From: Metabacillus litoralis
GTDB lineage: Bacteria; Bacillota; Bacilli; Bacillales; Bacillaceae
NCBI RefSeq assembly: GCF_003667825.1
Contig: NZ_CP033043.1
Span: 4,094,001 to 4,158,000, forward strand
Length of the DNA: 64,000 nucleotides
Reading direction: 5' to 3'
Below the pieces are notes generated by a model. That model was given only the letters and a program-made list of their open reading frames with translations, was not told where the DNA came from and did no database searches. Below are positions 43,049-53,556 of this stretch, piece by piece (position 1 is the first letter of the stretch; each line of letters begins with the position of its first letter). The position numbers were made by a program, and so were the translations under genes.

Positions 43049-44335
43049 TTAGCTATATACGCTACGGATAACGTTTGTTTGTGAACGATCTGGTCCTACT
43101 GAGAAAATGGATAATGGAATACCTGTTAACTGTGAAATGCGCTCAATGTAGTGTCTTGCATTTGCTGGCAGTTCACTTAGATTACGTACACCAGTGATAT
43201 CTTCCGTCCAACCTGGTAGTTCTTCATAAACTGGCTCACACTCTGCAAGTACTTTTAAGCTTGCTGGGTATTCATTAATCGTTTCCCCTTTGTACTTATA
43301 AGCAACACAGATTTTTAATGTTTCGATGCCTGTTAATACGTCAATTGAGTTTAAAGAAAGATCTGTTAATCCACTTACTCTTCTTGCATGACGAACAACA
43401 ACACTATCAAACCAACCTACACGACGTGGACGTCCAGTTGTTGTTCCATATTCACGACCAACCTCACGAATTTGGTTACCAATTTCGTCATGTAATTCCG
43501 TTGGAAACGGGCCATCGCCTACACGAGTTGTATATGCTTTTGATACACCAACAACATGGTTAATTTTTGTTGGACCTACACCAGAACCAATTGTAACACC
43601 ACCCGCTACTGGGTTAGAAGATGTTACGAATGGGTATGTACCTTGGTCAATATCAAGCATAACACCTTGTGCACCTTCGAATAGTACACGGCGTCCTTCA
43701 TCTAGAGCATCATTTAAAACAACAGAAGTATCAACAACATATTGTTTAATTTGTTGTCCGTACTCATAGTACTCATCAAGAATTTCTTCTACTGTGAAGC
43801 CTTCTACTTCATAGAATTTTTCTAATAGACGATTTTTTTCTTGTAACGCACGAGATAATTTTTCTTCGAACGTATCACGCTCAAGTAGATCAGATATACG
43901 AATTCCTACACGTGCAGCTTTATCCATGTAAGCAGGTCCGATACCTTTTTTCGTTGTACCAATTTTATTAGCACCTTTACGCTCTTCCTCTACCTCATCT
44001 AGTTTCAAGTGATATGGAAGAATTACATGTGCACGGTTGCTAATACGTAAGTTATCTGTTGTAATTCCACGCTCATGTAAGTAAGCAAGTTCTTGTACAA
44101 GTGCTTTTGGATCGACAACCATTCCGTTTCCAATTACACAAATTTTATCTTTATAAAAAATCCCCGATGGAATTAGGTGTAGCTTATACGTTTCTCCACC
44201 AAATTTAATTGTGTGACCAGCATTATTACCACCTTGATAACGAGCGATCACCTCTGCATTTTCAGAAAGGAAATCTGTAATCTTACCTTTCCCTTCATCT
44301 CCCCATTGAGTTCCAACAACTACTACTGAAGACAT
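43049..44335 (-). CDS. purA: Adenylosuccinate synthetase PurA
   Basis: PurA joins IMP and aspartate using GTP, the first committed step to AMP. The 428 residues match the family. The N-terminal GTP loop is [11 protein letters not shown] with the catalytic Asp, and GNNAGHT supplies the catalytic His. [10 protein letters not shown] and [11 protein letters not shown] are further signatures. The start is ATG at 44335, with GGAGGTG upstream; the in-frame codon at 44368 would add 11 unlikely residues. Paired PurR boxes lie about 75 bases upstream, so expression should fall when adenine is plentiful. Confidence 0.97.
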   Translation of the reverse strand: MSSVVVVGTQWGDEGKGKITDFLSENAEVIARYQGGNNAGHTIKFGGETYKLHLIPSGIFYKDKICVIGNGMVVDPKALVQELAYLHERGITTDNLRISNRAHVILPYHLKLDEVEEERKGANKIGTTKKGIGPAYMDKAARVGIRISDLLERDTFEEKLSRALQEKNRLLEKFYEVEGFTVEEILDEYYEYGQQIKQYVVDTSVVLNDALDEGRRVLFEGAQGVMLDIDQGTYPFVTSSNPVAGGVTIGSGVGPTKINHVVGVSKAYTTRVGDGPFPTELHDEIGNQIREVGREYGTTTGRPRRVGWFDSVVVRHARRVSGLTDLSLNSIDVLTGIETLKICVAYKYKGETINEYPASLKVLAECEPVYEELPGWTEDITGVRNLSELPANARHYIERISQLTGIPLSIFSVGPDRSQTNVIRSVYS

Positions 44336-44408
44336 TCCGTGCACCTCCACTAATTTCGCACTATTCAAACATGTTTATTTTAACAGTCGAATTTTACAAA
44401 GTCAATGT

Positions 44409-44452
44409 AAATACGAACATTTATAAAACATTTGTAATATTCGTTCGTAATT
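44409..44452. promoter_or_regulatory. Paired inverted PurR boxes upstream of purA
   Basis: AAATACGAACATT at 44409-44421 (plus strand) fits the PurBox AWWWCCGAACWWT at 12 of 13 positions. A weaker inverted partner (AATTACGAACGAA on the minus strand) occupies 44440-44452. The boxes are 18 bases apart, the usual PurR operator layout. Confidence 0.78.
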
Positions 44453-44576
44453 TAATCACATTTTATAAAAAGAAGAGCTAGATTTCGTTTAGTCATCGTT
44501 TTATTTTTAGTGTTTCCAATTAAATAGGAATAATGTTACTAGAAAAACTTTGCTGGCCATCATTTTTTCTTACATA

Positions 44577-44611
44577 AAAAAAGAAGACCGTATTTTCTAC
44601 GATCTTCTTCA
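44577..44611 (-). terminator. Terminator of dnaC
   Basis: AAGAAGACCGTA pairs with TACGATCTTCTT next to an A run, which becomes a T run on the minus strand. Confidence 0.85.
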
Positions 44612-45970
44612 CTATGCTGCACCGTCATCAAAACGCCGCTCAAGATTGACGAACTTATTATATTCTTTTACGAAAGCTAATGAAACTGTCCCAACCGGAC
44701 CGTTACGTTGCTTTGCAATAATAATTTCAATGATGTTTTTGTTTTCGGATTCCTTATCATAATAATCGTCACGATATAAAAAGGCAACGATATCGGCATC
44801 CTGCTCGATACTTCCTGATTCACGAATATCAGACATCATAGGTCGTTTATCTTGTCTTTGCTCAACACCACGAGATAGCTGAGAAAGTGCAATAACAGGA
44901 ACCTTCAATTCACGAGCTAGTTCCTTAAGTGTACGAGAGATTTCAGATACCTCTTGTTGACGGTTATCTGTTCGACCATTACCTTGAATTAATTGAAGAT
45001 AGTCAATAAGAACCATGCCTAGCCCACTTTCTTGCTTTAGGCGACGGCACTTAGCGCGGATGTCACCGACACGAATACCAGGAGTGTCATCAATATAGAT
45101 TCCGGAGTCTGACAAGCTACCCATTGCCATAGTTAGCTTACCCCAGTCTTCTGGTGTTAAAGAACCAGTTCTTAGCCTTTGTGCATCAATGTTTCCCTCA
45201 GCACAGAGCATCCTCATGACCAGCTGATCCGCACCCATCTCAAGACTAAAAATCGCAACATTTTCTTCTGTTTTGGTTGCAACGTTTTGTGCAATGTTTA
45301 AGGCAAATGCTGTTTTACCTACAGATGGACGGGCCGCAACGATAATTAAATCGTTTCGTTGAAACCCAGCTGTCATTTTATCTAACTCAATAAATCCAGT
45401 TGGAATTCCTGTTACATCACCTTTACGATCGTGTAAGGTTTCGATATTATCATATGTTTGTACAAGAACATCTTTAATATTTTGGAAGGCACCAGCATTT
45501 TTTCGCTGTGCAACTTCCATAATTGTTTTCTCCGCCTCACCTAGGAGAACCTCAACCTCATCTTCTCTACTATATCCATCTTGTGCGATGGTTGTAGCTG
45601 TACGAATTAATCTTCTAAGGATTGATTTTTCTTCTACGATTTTAGCGTAATATTCAATGTTTGCAGCGGTTGGAACTGAGTTTGCTAAATCACTAAGATA
45701 AGAAACTCCTCCTACTTCTTCTAGTAAATTCACATCTGCTAGCGCTGCAGTGATTGTTACAAGGTCAACCGGCTCTCCCTTATCAGAAAGGTCTAACATA
45801 GCGTTGTAAATTTTTTGGTGTGAAGCTCGATAGAAATCTTCTGGGATTAATAATTCTGATGTTAAAGTAATAGATGATGGTTGGAGAAATATAGCTCCTA
45901 ATACAGCTTGTTCTGCTTCTATATTTTGTGGTGGTATACGATCACCAAGTACCTCGTTAATGATGATCAC
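44612..45970 (-). CDS. dnaC: Replicative DNA helicase DnaC (DnaB family)
   Basis: This hexameric helicase unwinds the fork and binds primase. The N-terminal domain begins DRIPPQNIEAEQAVLGAIF. The RecA-like domain has Walker A RPSVGKTAFALN, Walker B region GMVLIDYLQL and the arginine-finger stretch REMRESGSIEQ-like SDIRESGSIEQDAD. The 452 aa match the family. The start is unsettled. The only conventional in-frame codon is GTG at 45970, but AAGGA lies just two bases before it. An ATT three codons later (ATT AAC GAG) is in a better position and lines up with the ATG of relatives. Confidence 0.94.
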   Translation of the reverse strand: MIIINEVLGDRIPPQNIEAEQAVLGAIFLQPSSITLTSELLIPEDFYRASHQKIYNAMLDLSDKGEPVDLVTITAALADVNLLEEVGGVSYLSDLANSVPTAANIEYYAKIVEEKSILRRLIRTATTIAQDGYSREDEVEVLLGEAEKTIMEVAQRKNAGAFQNIKDVLVQTYDNIETLHDRKGDVTGIPTGFIELDKMTAGFQRNDLIIVAARPSVGKTAFALNIAQNVATKTEENVAIFSLEMGADQLVMRMLCAEGNIDAQRLRTGSLTPEDWGKLTMAMGSLSDSGIYIDDTPGIRVGDIRAKCRRLKQESGLGMVLIDYLQLIQGNGRTDNRQQEVSEISRTLKELARELKVPVIALSQLSRGVEQRQDKRPMMSDIRESGSIEQDADIVAFLYRDDYYDKESENKNIIEIIIAKQRNGPVGTVSLAFVKEYNKFVNLERRFDDGAA

Positions 45971-46180
45971 CGTCCTTCTACATTTATTATGAAAATATAA
46001 ATCTATTAATTATTATACACCTAAGCAGCATGCTTAAGTATTGGGAAATTTTAATTCACTTTGCTAGTGCTTTTTCTAATAAAACCTATTTCACACTTTA
46101 TTAAGTGTAAAAAAAAAGTGGCTCCGCTTCAAGATAAATTTCTCTCTTTCCACAAAACCACATCATTTCCCAACATTTAC

Positions 46181-46627
46181 TTATTGTTCTTTAACATGTA
46201 CTTTAATCGTTGCATTTACTTCTGGATGGAGCTTTGCAGGTACATTTGTAAATCCTAAAGAGCGAATGCCATCTGGTAAATCCAGCTTACGTTTATCTAT
46301 TTTAATATTGTGTGACTTTTTCAGTTCATCTGCAATTTGCTTGCTTGTTACTGAACCAAATAAACGACCGCCTTCACCAGATTTTGCTGAAATTTCAACC
46401 GTTAATTTTTCAAGAACATCTTTTAGCTGCTTCATTTGTTCTAGTTCTTCCACAGCTTCTTGCTCCTGTTTTTTCTTTTGAGCATTTAATGAGCTAATAC
46501 TTGAATTTGTTGCTTCAACAGCTAATCCTTGTTTGATAAGGAAATTGTGAGCATATCCGTCTGCTACATTCTTAACTTCCCCTTTTTTCCCTTTACCTTT
46601 AACGTCTTTTAAAAAGATTACTTTCAT
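46181..46627 (-). CDS. rplI: 50S ribosomal protein L9
   Basis: bL9 (148 aa) binds 23S rRNA near the L1 stalk base and spans to the neighbouring ribosome. The N-terminal domain begins [30 protein letters not shown] and a long central helix ([19 protein letters not shown]) leads to the C-terminal domain (residues 80-148). Its ATG overlaps the gdpP stop (ATGA), so the two are coupled. The yybS-gdpP-rplI order is conserved in Bacillus. Confidence 0.97.
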   Translation of the reverse strand: MKVIFLKDVKGKGKKGEVKNVADGYAHNFLIKQGLAVEATNSSISSLNAQKKKQEQEAVEELEQMKQLKDVLEKLTVEISAKSGEGGRLFGSVTSKQIADELKKSHNIKIDKRKLDLPDGIRSLGFTNVPAKLHPEVNATIKVHVKEQ

Positions 46628-48597
46628 GATTTGGTTCCTCCCTCTAAATAATCTTCTAATGCTAATTTTAACTGTTTTTCGACTTCTTGTAATGTTGTAT
46701 GCTCCAACTGTGTTGCTGCATTTGTTAAATGGCCACCGCCACCTAGTGCTTCCATAATAATCTGAACATTAATGTCGCCAAGTGACCGGGCACTTATGCT
46801 TATAAACTCAGGGTTTCGTTTCGCAATAACAAACGATGCCTCAATTCCATTCATTGTTAATAATGTGTCTGCTGCTTGTGCAATTGTCACTTGCTCATAA
46901 AATTCCTGTTCATCTGCAACAGTAATAGCAATGCCATCTTTAAATATTAATGCATGCTGGATAAGTTGAGCCCGCTTTACATAGCTATTGATATCTTCTT
47001 TTAGAAACTTTTGTACTAAAACTGTGTCTGCTCCTTTTGCTCGTAAATAAGAAGCTGCATCAAATGTACGTGATCCTGTTCGAAGTGTAAAACTCTTTGT
47101 ATCAACAATAATTCCTGCTAAAAGTGCGGTAGCCTCAATTATATTCATTTTTAAATGCTTTGGCTGGTATTCAAGTAATTCGGTCACCAATTCTGCCGTA
47201 GACGAAGCATAGGGCTCCATATAAACAAGAATGGGATCTTTAATAAATTCTTCCCCACGTCGATGATGATCAATAACGATTACATGCTCACTTCTCATGA
47301 GCAATCGGTCATCAATGACTAATGATGGCTTATGTGTATCAACAACAATAAGCAGTGTTTCGTCTGTCATCATTTCGAGTGCTTGTTCTGGTGAGATAAA
47401 TCTTGACCACAGTTCAGGGTGTAATTTAAGCTCTGCTAAAAGCTGTTCAACCCCAGAATCAGTTGCTTCTGGATCTAAAACAATAAAGCCTTCTTTTCCG
47501 TTAACCTGACAAACTTTAAGGATCCCGATTGCTGAGCCAATTGCATCCATATCCGGATACTTATGTCCCATAATCATTACCTTATCGCTTTCAGACACAA
47601 TTTCTTTCAATGCATGGGATATGACACGGGCACGAACTCTAGTCCGTTTTTCCATCGGATTTGTTTTCCCTCCGAAGAACTTTACCTTTCCACTAGGTTG
47701 TTTAATGGCCACTTGATCTCCACCACGTCCTAATGCTAAGTCTAAGCTCGATTGCGCCAGATCGCCAAGTTCCTGAAGCGAAGAAACACCTGATCCTATT
47801 CCAATACTTAAAGTTAATGATACATTTTGAATAGCTGTTTTTTCACGAACTTCATCCAGAATAGAAAACTTAGTTTTTTCAAGTTTGGTTAAAATGTCTT
47901 CACTCAATACTCCAATAAATCTTTCAGATGAAGTTCTTTTAAGAAAAACACCATAATCCTTTGCCCATTTATTTAAGAGAGATGTTACCTCACTATTAAT
48001 CGCACTTCTTGATTGGTCATCCATCGCTTGGGTAACTTCATCATAATTATCTAGGAAAATAAATGCTAAAACTGTACGTTCATCTTCATATTGCTTTTCA
48101 ATTTCAATTTGCTCAGTTACATCAAAGAAATACAATAGCCGTTCATCACGTTTAATAATGACCTTAAATTCTCGATCATGTAATGTAATCGTCTCTGATT
48201 CTACTTCCTGTTTTATTAATGGAACTAATGAATCAGCTACATCAAATAAAGATCTGCCAACAAGAGTGTCCTCATCAAAGCAGGAGGTCATAAAAGGATT
48301 TGTCCACTCAATTTGATATTGATCATTGAAAAGCAAAATCCCAATTGGCATTTCCATCAAAGCCTCTTCACCGACTTTTTTCAATCGGTATGAAAGAGTT
48401 GTAATATATTCTTTCATTTCTGTTCTAAAGTCTTTTATTGCTTTATTAATAAAATAAAAAGCAATTGCAAGACAAGCAAGAAGGATGGTTCCTATCAACC
48501 AATTATAGAAAAATAGAAGAAGTACGGCTATCACTGTTACGCCAATTAATGCATAAATGGGATAACGGATGAATGGTTTTTCATAAAAGCTTGGCAT
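46624..48597 (-). CDS. gdpP: Cyclic di-AMP phosphodiesterase GdpP (YybT)
   Basis: This membrane-bound enzyme (657 aa) hydrolyses c-di-AMP to pApA, controlling potassium and osmotic balance. Two N-terminal helices (about residues 10-55) precede a heme-binding PAS domain (about 80-170), a degenerate GGDEF domain (about 170-300, lacking GGEEF) and the DHH/DHHA1 catalytic unit (about 340-650). Catalytic marks are [27 protein letters not shown] and [10 protein letters not shown]. The start is ATG at 48597 (MPSFYEKPF, as in B. subtilis). Confidence 0.96.
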   Translation of the reverse strand: MPSFYEKPFIRYPIYALIGVTVIAVLLLFFYNWLIGTILLACLAIAFYFINKAIKDFRTEMKEYITTLSYRLKKVGEEALMEMPIGILLFNDQYQIEWTNPFMTSCFDEDTLVGRSLFDVADSLVPLIKQEVESETITLHDREFKVIIKRDERLLYFFDVTEQIEIEKQYEDERTVLAFIFLDNYDEVTQAMDDQSRSAINSEVTSLLNKWAKDYGVFLKRTSSERFIGVLSEDILTKLEKTKFSILDEVREKTAIQNVSLTLSIGIGSGVSSLQELGDLAQSSLDLALGRGGDQVAIKQPSGKVKFFGGKTNPMEKRTRVRARVISHALKEIVSESDKVMIMGHKYPDMDAIGSAIGILKVCQVNGKEGFIVLDPEATDSGVEQLLAELKLHPELWSRFISPEQALEMMTDETLLIVVDTHKPSLVIDDRLLMRSEHVIVIDHHRRGEEFIKDPILVYMEPYASSTAELVTELLEYQPKHLKMNIIEATALLAGIIVDTKSFTLRTGSRTFDAASYLRAKGADTVLVQKFLKEDINSYVKRAQLIQHALIFKDGIAITVADEQEFYEQVTIAQAADTLLTMNGIEASFVIAKRNPEFISISARSLGDINVQIIMEALGGGGHLTNAATQLEHTTLQEVEKQLKLALEDYLEGGTKS

Positions 48598-48637
48598 TTT
48601 GTTCTCATCAACTCCTCGCAACAGTGATTACAAAATC

Positions 48638-49573
48638 TTACTTTTTCAGTATTTTCCTACGGAGAGGAAAGCCTAAATCAATTATACCTAAGATTCTAAT
48701 AAGATAAAGAAATATTGGGATGATTAACGAAGCAATTAAAATAACGATAGGAATTGCTTTTGCCCAGCCCTTGACATATGAATAGAAAAAAACAAAGGAA
48801 TATCCTTGCATCAGCACGAAAAATTGTAAAATAAAATATAGATTTAACACAGCCATAAAAAGAAAACTGTCTTGATCGAGTTTTACCATTAATAATATGG
48901 AGCTAATTAAATAGTACCAAATAATACTTGTTGGTAATCTCCACTCACGGAAGGGCTTTAAAGGTGCTAACTCAAATCGAAGTCTTTTTAAAATCGGGAC
49001 AGAAATGAGATGAGTGATAACAGCAAAAACCATACCTGTTGTAACAAATAAAGTAGGTATTAATGTCGTAATATAGCCCATCCCTTCTTCAAGCTGCTCA
49101 AACTGCTGATTCACTTGTCCACTTGCATCAAATGATTGCAAAATTGCTTTTGATTGCTTAATTGAGTCTTTAAACAGTTCAATAGAGTCTTGAATAAAGT
49201 CTATATTTAGAAAAACAATTGAACCAATATAAGAAACAATAATGCTAAAAGTATAAGCTAAGCTCCCTCCGACCAATACACCCATTGTTAGTTTCTTTTT
49301 ATAGAAATACCCCATCACCATACCGCTCAAGCCAAACATAAGAGCTAATAAAATATTAGTAATAGATCCGAATAAAACCGATAGGATACTTCCTGCCACT
49401 ACAAGCATAAGCGCAGTGGATAGACTATGCCTTATTGTAAAAATAATAAACGGCAGAGGTAGAACAAAAAGGGCAAGTATCCCAATAATCGGTGCATATT
49501 TTGCTACAAGCATGAGCACGATGAAAAGTGCTAATAAAACAGCCCCTTCTGTTATAGCATTTGTTTTCCTCAC
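48638..49573 (-). CDS. yybS: Membrane protein YybS (DUF2232)
   Basis: This polytopic membrane protein (311 aa) has about eight hydrophobic segments. The opening VRKTNAITEGAVLLALFIVL and the GSLAYTFSIIVSYIGS region fit DUF2232/YybS. Its function is unknown; the fold suggests an S-component-like membrane unit. The start is GTG at 49573, three codons after AAGAGGTGA; the longer frame to 49600 would bury that site. It lies 40 bases upstream of gdpP and is probably cotranscribed with it and rplI. Confidence 0.88.
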   Translation of the reverse strand: MRKTNAITEGAVLLALFIVLMLVAKYAPIIGILALFVLPLPFIIFTIRHSLSTALMLVVAGSILSVLFGSITNILLALMFGLSGMVMGYFYKKKLTMGVLVGGSLAYTFSIIVSYIGSIVFLNIDFIQDSIELFKDSIKQSKAILQSFDASGQVNQQFEQLEEGMGYITTLIPTLFVTTGMVFAVITHLISVPILKRLRFELAPLKPFREWRLPTSIIWYYLISSILLMVKLDQDSFLFMAVLNLYFILQFFVLMQGYSFVFFYSYVKGWAKAIPIVILIASLIIPIFLYLIRILGIIDLGFPLRRKILKK

Positions 49574-49836
49574 AACTTCACCTCTTTTAAGAACAACCAT
49601 CCTTAAAGCTAGGAATTTAGCTCTGTTTAGTATTTCATATCGTTTGTTAATTTATTGCTCTTTTCACAAACTTACACTTTTCCTAATTTATTATAAGGGA
49701 GTGACAAACCTATTCGGTTTGTTTTAAAACATGTTACAGTACGTTATGTATAGAAAACGTGTACATACAGCTCTAACCTAAATTTTAGTCTTGATAGCGG
49801 TGTATCCACAAGTTCTTTTTAAAAGTAAATATGACG

Positions 49837-49880
49837 AAAAAAGCACAGAAAGGATTAAACAATCCATCTCTGTGCTTTTC
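49837..49880 (-). terminator. Terminator of the rpsF-ssb-rpsR operon
   Basis: AAAAAAGCACAGA pairs with TCTGTGCTTTT around an inner GGATT/AATCC stem. It lies just past rpsR. Confidence 0.9.
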
Positions 49881-49885
49881 TTTTA

Positions 49886-50146
<261 letters not shown>

Positions 50147-50159
50147 TTATAATTATCTA

Positions 50160-50678
50160 TTAAAACGGTAAATCATCGTCAGATATATCAATAGGTTTTC
50201 CATCATTTGCAAATGGATCGTCATCAAAGCTTGTACGACCTTGATTACGTTGATTTTGATCTGAACCGAATGGATTTTGATTACCAGAGTTCTCTTGGTA
50301 CCCACCAAAGTTGTTATTGTTGTTGTTGTAGTTATTGTTACCGCCACCGCCGCTTGCTCCTCTTGGCTCAAGGAATTGGACACTTTCTGCAACAACTTCT
50401 GTTACATAAACTCGTTTTCCACTTTGATCTTCATAGCTTCTTGACTGTAAACGACCGTCAACTCCTGCAAGACTACCTTTTTTAAGGAAGTTCGCAACAT
50501 TTTCAGCTTGTTTACGCCAAATCACACAGTTAAGAAAATCAGCTTCTCTTTCACCCTGTTGGTTTGTAAACGTACGGTTCACTGCAAGAGTAAAGGTAGC
50601 AACAGCTACTCCACTTGGTGTGTATCGCAAATCTGGATCTTTTGTTAGTCTTCCAACTAATACAACTCGATTCAACAT
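50160..50678 (-). CDS. ssbA: Single-stranded DNA-binding protein SsbA
   Basis: SSB (172 aa) coats single-stranded DNA at forks. The OB fold (about residues 1-108) begins [23 protein letters not shown] low-complexity linker rich in Gly, Asn and Gln follows ([12 protein letters not shown]). The acidic tail DISDDDLPF, which recruits repair proteins, is intact. The start ATG at 50678 follows AAAAAAGGATG. It lies between rpsF and rpsR, the standard order. Confidence 0.97.
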   Translation of the reverse strand: MLNRVVLVGRLTKDPDLRYTPSGVAVATFTLAVNRTFTNQQGEREADFLNCVIWRKQAENVANFLKKGSLAGVDGRLQSRSYEDQSGKRVYVTEVVAESVQFLEPRGASGGGGNNNYNNNNNNFGGYQENSGNQNPFGSDQNQRNQGRTSFDDDPFANDGKPIDISDDDLPF

Positions 50679-50713
50679 CAGAACCATCCTTTTTTGACTA
50701 TCTTATCTATTAA

Positions 50714-51001
50714 TTAGTCTTCTTTTTTAATAACGATGTGGCGAATGATATCTTCGCTGATTTTCGCTAAACGATCGAATTCTTGAACAGCTTCAGCTGC
50801 AGAGTTAACTTGAAGAAGCATGTAGTAGCCATCACGGAAATCATTGATTTCGTATGCTAGGCGACGTTTGCCCCACTCTTTCGCTTCTGTTACTTCCGCA
50901 CCATTCTCAGATAAAACGTTGTTGAAACGCTCAACTAAAGCTTTCTTAGCTTCATCTTCAATGTTTGGGCGGATGATGTACATAACTTCGTACTTTCTCA
51001 T
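50714..51001 (-). CDS. rpsF: 30S ribosomal protein S6
   Basis: bS6 (95 aa) pairs with S18 and binds 16S rRNA. It reads [20 protein letters not shown] at the start and [25 protein letters not shown] ([25 protein letters not shown]) at the end. Two adjacent ATG codons are possible (51004 and 51001); AGGAGG is six and nine bases upstream respectively, and the family start favours 51001. It is the first gene of the operon, behind an S6:S18-binding leader and a strong sigma-A promoter. Confidence 0.96.
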   Translation of the reverse strand: MRKYEVMYIIRPNIEDEAKKALVERFNNVLSENGAEVTEAKEWGKRRLAYEINDFRDGYYMLLQVNSAAEAVQEFDRLAKISEDIIRHIVIKKED

Positions 51002-51011
51002 CATCTTACAC

Positions 51012-51049
51012 CTCCTTTTGGTCTAAACGGCCCATAAATGGGCAAGGAG
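51012..51049 (-). ncRNA. S6:S18-binding ribosomal leader
   Basis: On the minus strand CTCCTT pairs with AAGGAG to close a stem that contains the hairpin GCCCAT-TT-ATGGGC, followed by the CCG-containing bulge. This is the arrangement of the known S6:S18 leader. Its closing strand is the ribosome-binding site of rpsF, so protein binding would block translation of the operon. Confidence 0.72.
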
Positions 51050-51081
51050 CAATTAAATAAATAAATTACTCACAATTAGGT

Positions 51082-51110
51082 ATTATAACGAATAATTAGT
51101 GAAAGCGCAA
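51082..51110 (-). promoter_or_regulatory. Sigma-A promoter of the rpsF operon
   Basis: TTGCGC (51105-51110) and TATAAT (51082-51087) are exactly 17 bases apart on the minus strand, about 80 bases upstream of rpsF. Confidence 0.8.
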
Positions 51111-51227
51111 GTGCGATGTTTATTTCTACTGAATATAGAAGATTTGTTTTGCTGGTTTACAAGCATTTTATAGGATGATTATATGTTTTAAGGATTTTGG
51201 GGATGGATGGGGGTTGGGAAAGGATTA

Positions 51228-52203
51228 TGCTCTTCGGGATAGGTTTGGTCTTGATTCTCTCTGTTTCGAGACACATATTGCCTCTTTGGGTTGGTTCTGT
51301 CCCAATTCTCTTTGTTTCGAGACACATTTTGACTCTTCGGGGTTGGTTCTGTCCCGATTCTACCTGTTTCAAGACACATTTTTCCTCTTTGGAACTGGTT
51401 CTGTCTCGATTCCTACTGTTTCGAGACACATTTTGACTCTTTGGAGCTGGTTCTGTCCCGATTCCTACTGTTTCGAGACACATTTTGACTCTTTGGAGCT
51501 GATTCTGTCCCGATTCCTACTGTTTCGAGACACATTTTGACTCTTTGGAGCTGGTTCTGTCCCAATTCTCTTTGTTTCGAGACACATTTTGACTCTTTGG
51601 GGCTGGTTCTGTCCCGATTCCTACTGTTTCGAGACACATTTCAACTCTTCGGGGATGGTTCTGTCCCAATTCTCTTTGTTTCCAGACACATTTCAACTCT
51701 TTGGGGCTGGTTCTGTCCCGATTCCCTCTGTTTCGAGACACATTTCAACTCTTTGGAACTGGTTCTGTCCCGATTCCCTCTGTTTCGGGACACATTTCTC
51801 CTCTTCGGGGATGGTTCTGTCCCAATTCTCTTTGTTTCCAGACACATTTCAACTCTTTGGAGCTCTTTCTGTCCCGATTCTCTCTGTTTCGAGACACATT
51901 TCAACTCTTTGGAGCTCTTTCTGTCCCGATTCCTCCTGTTTCCAGACACATTTCAACTCTTTGGGGCTGGTTCTGTCCCGATTCCCTCTGTTTCGGGACA
52001 CATTTCAACTCTTTGGGACTGGTTCTGTCCCGATTCTCTCTGTTTCGAGACACATTCCCTCTCTTTGGAGCTCTTTCTGTCCCAATTCTCCCTGTTTCGA
52101 GACACATTCTTCCTCTTTAGGGCTAGTTCTGTCCCGATTCCCCCTGTTTCCAGACAGAATTTCACTCTCCAGAGCCTCATCCTTTCCCGCTTTCAAGACA
52201 AGT
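51228..52203. repeat. 52-bp tandem repeat array, about 18 units
   Basis: The anchor ACACAT (ACAGAA in the last unit) occurs at 51271, 51322, 51374, 51426 and so on to 52154. Sixteen of seventeen intervals are exactly 52 bases and one is 51. Each unit contains TCTGTCCCGATTC, then CTGTTTCGAGACACAT, then CTCTTTGG-type sequence; the outer units are worn. TGTCCCGA and TCGGGACA/TCGAGACA form a hairpin in most units. All six frames are open through long parts because 52 is not divisible by three and stops are absent. These frames give repetitive peptides and are not genes. Confidence 0.92.
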
Positions 52204-52213
52204 CACCCCACAT

Positions 52214-52273
52214 ACAAAAAAGCCCACTACAGAAAGTAAAGTCTTCTCAACCTTACCCATCTATAGTGAGCTT
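52214..52273 (-). terminator. Terminator of ychF
   Basis: AAAGC-CCACTA pairs with TAGTG-AGCTTT; on the minus strand it ends in GGGCTTTTTTGT. It separates ychF from the tandem repeats. Confidence 0.6.
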
Positions 52274-52295
52274 TATAGAAATTATCTAATTAGCA

Positions 52296-53396
52296 TTACA
52301 CATTAAAACGGAAGTGAATAACGTCTCCGTCTTTTACAATATAGTCTTTTCCTTCTAAGCGAACTTTTCCTGCTTCACGTGCAGCACCCATTGTTTTTGC
52401 AGATAATAAGTCAGCATAAGAAACGGTTTCAGCACGGATGAAGCCTCGTTCGAAGTCTGTGTGGATGATTCCAGCACATTGAGGAGCTTTCATGCCTTTT
52501 TTAAATGTCCATGCGCGAACTTCTTGTTCACCAGCAGTGAAGTAAGTAGCAAGTCCAAGAAGATTGTATGAAGCTTTGATTAATTGATCAAGCCCTGATT
52601 CTTCAATGCCTAGCTCTTCTAGGAACATTTCTTTTTCTTCCCCTTCAAGCTCAGCAATTTCTGATTCGATTTTTGCACAAACTACGATAACTTCAGCATT
52701 TTCGCCTGCTGCAAATTCACGAACTTGTTGAACATAAGGGTTGTTAGAAGGATCAGCAACTTCCTCTTCACTAACATTAGCAACATATAAAATTGGTTTG
52801 ATTGTTAACAAATGTAGTTGTTTTGCATATTTAAGCTGCTCTTCATTAAATTCTACTGCACGAGCAGGCTTTTCGCTTTCAAAAGCTTCTTTTAACATCG
52901 ATAAAATTTCATGTTCAAAAACAGCTGTTTTTTCTTTTTGTTTAGCAAGCTTTGCTACACGGTCGATACGTTTATCAACTGTCTCTAAGTCTGCCAAAAT
53001 CAATTCAAGGTTGATTGTTTCAATATCTGAAATAGGATCCACTTTTCCTGATACGTGTGTAATGTTTTCGTCAGCGAAGCAACGTACAACATGACAAATT
53101 GCATCTACTTGGCGAATATGTGAAAGGAACTTATTTCCTAAACCTTCACCCTTACTAGCACCTTTTACAATTCCTGCGATATCAGTGAATTCGAATGCTG
53201 TTGGAATAGTTTTCTTTGGGTTAACTAATTCTGTTAGCTTTTGTAAACGCTCATCCGGTACTTCTACAATTCCCACGTTAGGATCTATTGTACAGAATGG
53301 ATAGTTTGCTGATTCAGCACCAGCTTGTGTAATTGCGTTAAATAAAGTAGATTTCCCTACGTTAGGAAGGCCTACAATTCCAGCAGTTAATGCCAT
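52296..53396 (-). CDS. ychF: Redox-regulated ATPase YchF (OLA1/Obg family)
   Basis: YchF (366 aa, the same length as B. subtilis YyaF) is an ATP-preferring member of the Obg family that binds ribosomes. G1 is GLPNVGKST, G3 is DIAGIVKGAS, and the G4 region has NVSEEE in place of NKxD, the change linked to ATP use. A coiled-coil region (about 125-200) and a C-terminal TGS domain (about 280-364) follow. The start is ATG at 53396 with GAGGAG upstream. It follows DUF951/yyaE at a distance and ends before the tandem array. Confidence 0.96.
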   Translation of the reverse strand: MALTAGIVGLPNVGKSTLFNAITQAGAESANYPFCTIDPNVGIVEVPDERLQKLTELVNPKKTIPTAFEFTDIAGIVKGASKGEGLGNKFLSHIRQVDAICHVVRCFADENITHVSGKVDPISDIETINLELILADLETVDKRIDRVAKLAKQKEKTAVFEHEILSMLKEAFESEKPARAVEFNEEQLKYAKQLHLLTIKPILYVANVSEEEVADPSNNPYVQQVREFAAGENAEVIVVCAKIESEIAELEGEEKEMFLEELGIEESGLDQLIKASYNLLGLATYFTAGEQEVRAWTFKKGMKAPQCAGIIHTDFERGFIRAETVSYADLLSAKTMGAAREAGKVRLEGKDYIVKDGDVIHFRFNV

Positions 53397-53530
53397 TTTT
53401 CCCACTCCTCTATTTATAAACAAAAGATTGTCCGTTTTCATTCAATCTTCAACAATTATAGTTAGTAACTACATAAAATACAAGCAAGTCTAGTAATATT
53501 GTTAACACATTCCAGAATAATTAAAGAAAA

Positions 53531-53552
53531 AAAGAGCTCATCTCAGCTCTTT
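53531..53552 (-). terminator. Terminator of the yyaE-like gene
   Basis: AAAGAGCT pairs with AGCTCTTT around CATCTC, next to an A run (T run on the minus strand). Confidence 0.75.
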
Positions 53553-53556
53553 AAAT

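Noticed and set aside
49702..49729. Terminator ACAAACC/GGTTTGT between rpsR and yybS
   Set aside because: Its T run faces the plus strand, where no gene is present. It may be chance or a weak structure upstream of yybS.
51228..52203. CRISPR array
   Set aside because: The whole 52-base unit is repeated, with no unique spacers, and no cas gene is in the window.
51157..52289. Many overlapping open frames on both strands in the 52-bp array, giving peptides such as CLETERIGTEP
   Set aside because: They arise because the unit lacks stops and 52 is not divisible by three, so the same unit is read in every frame. No ribosome-binding sites or known domains support them.
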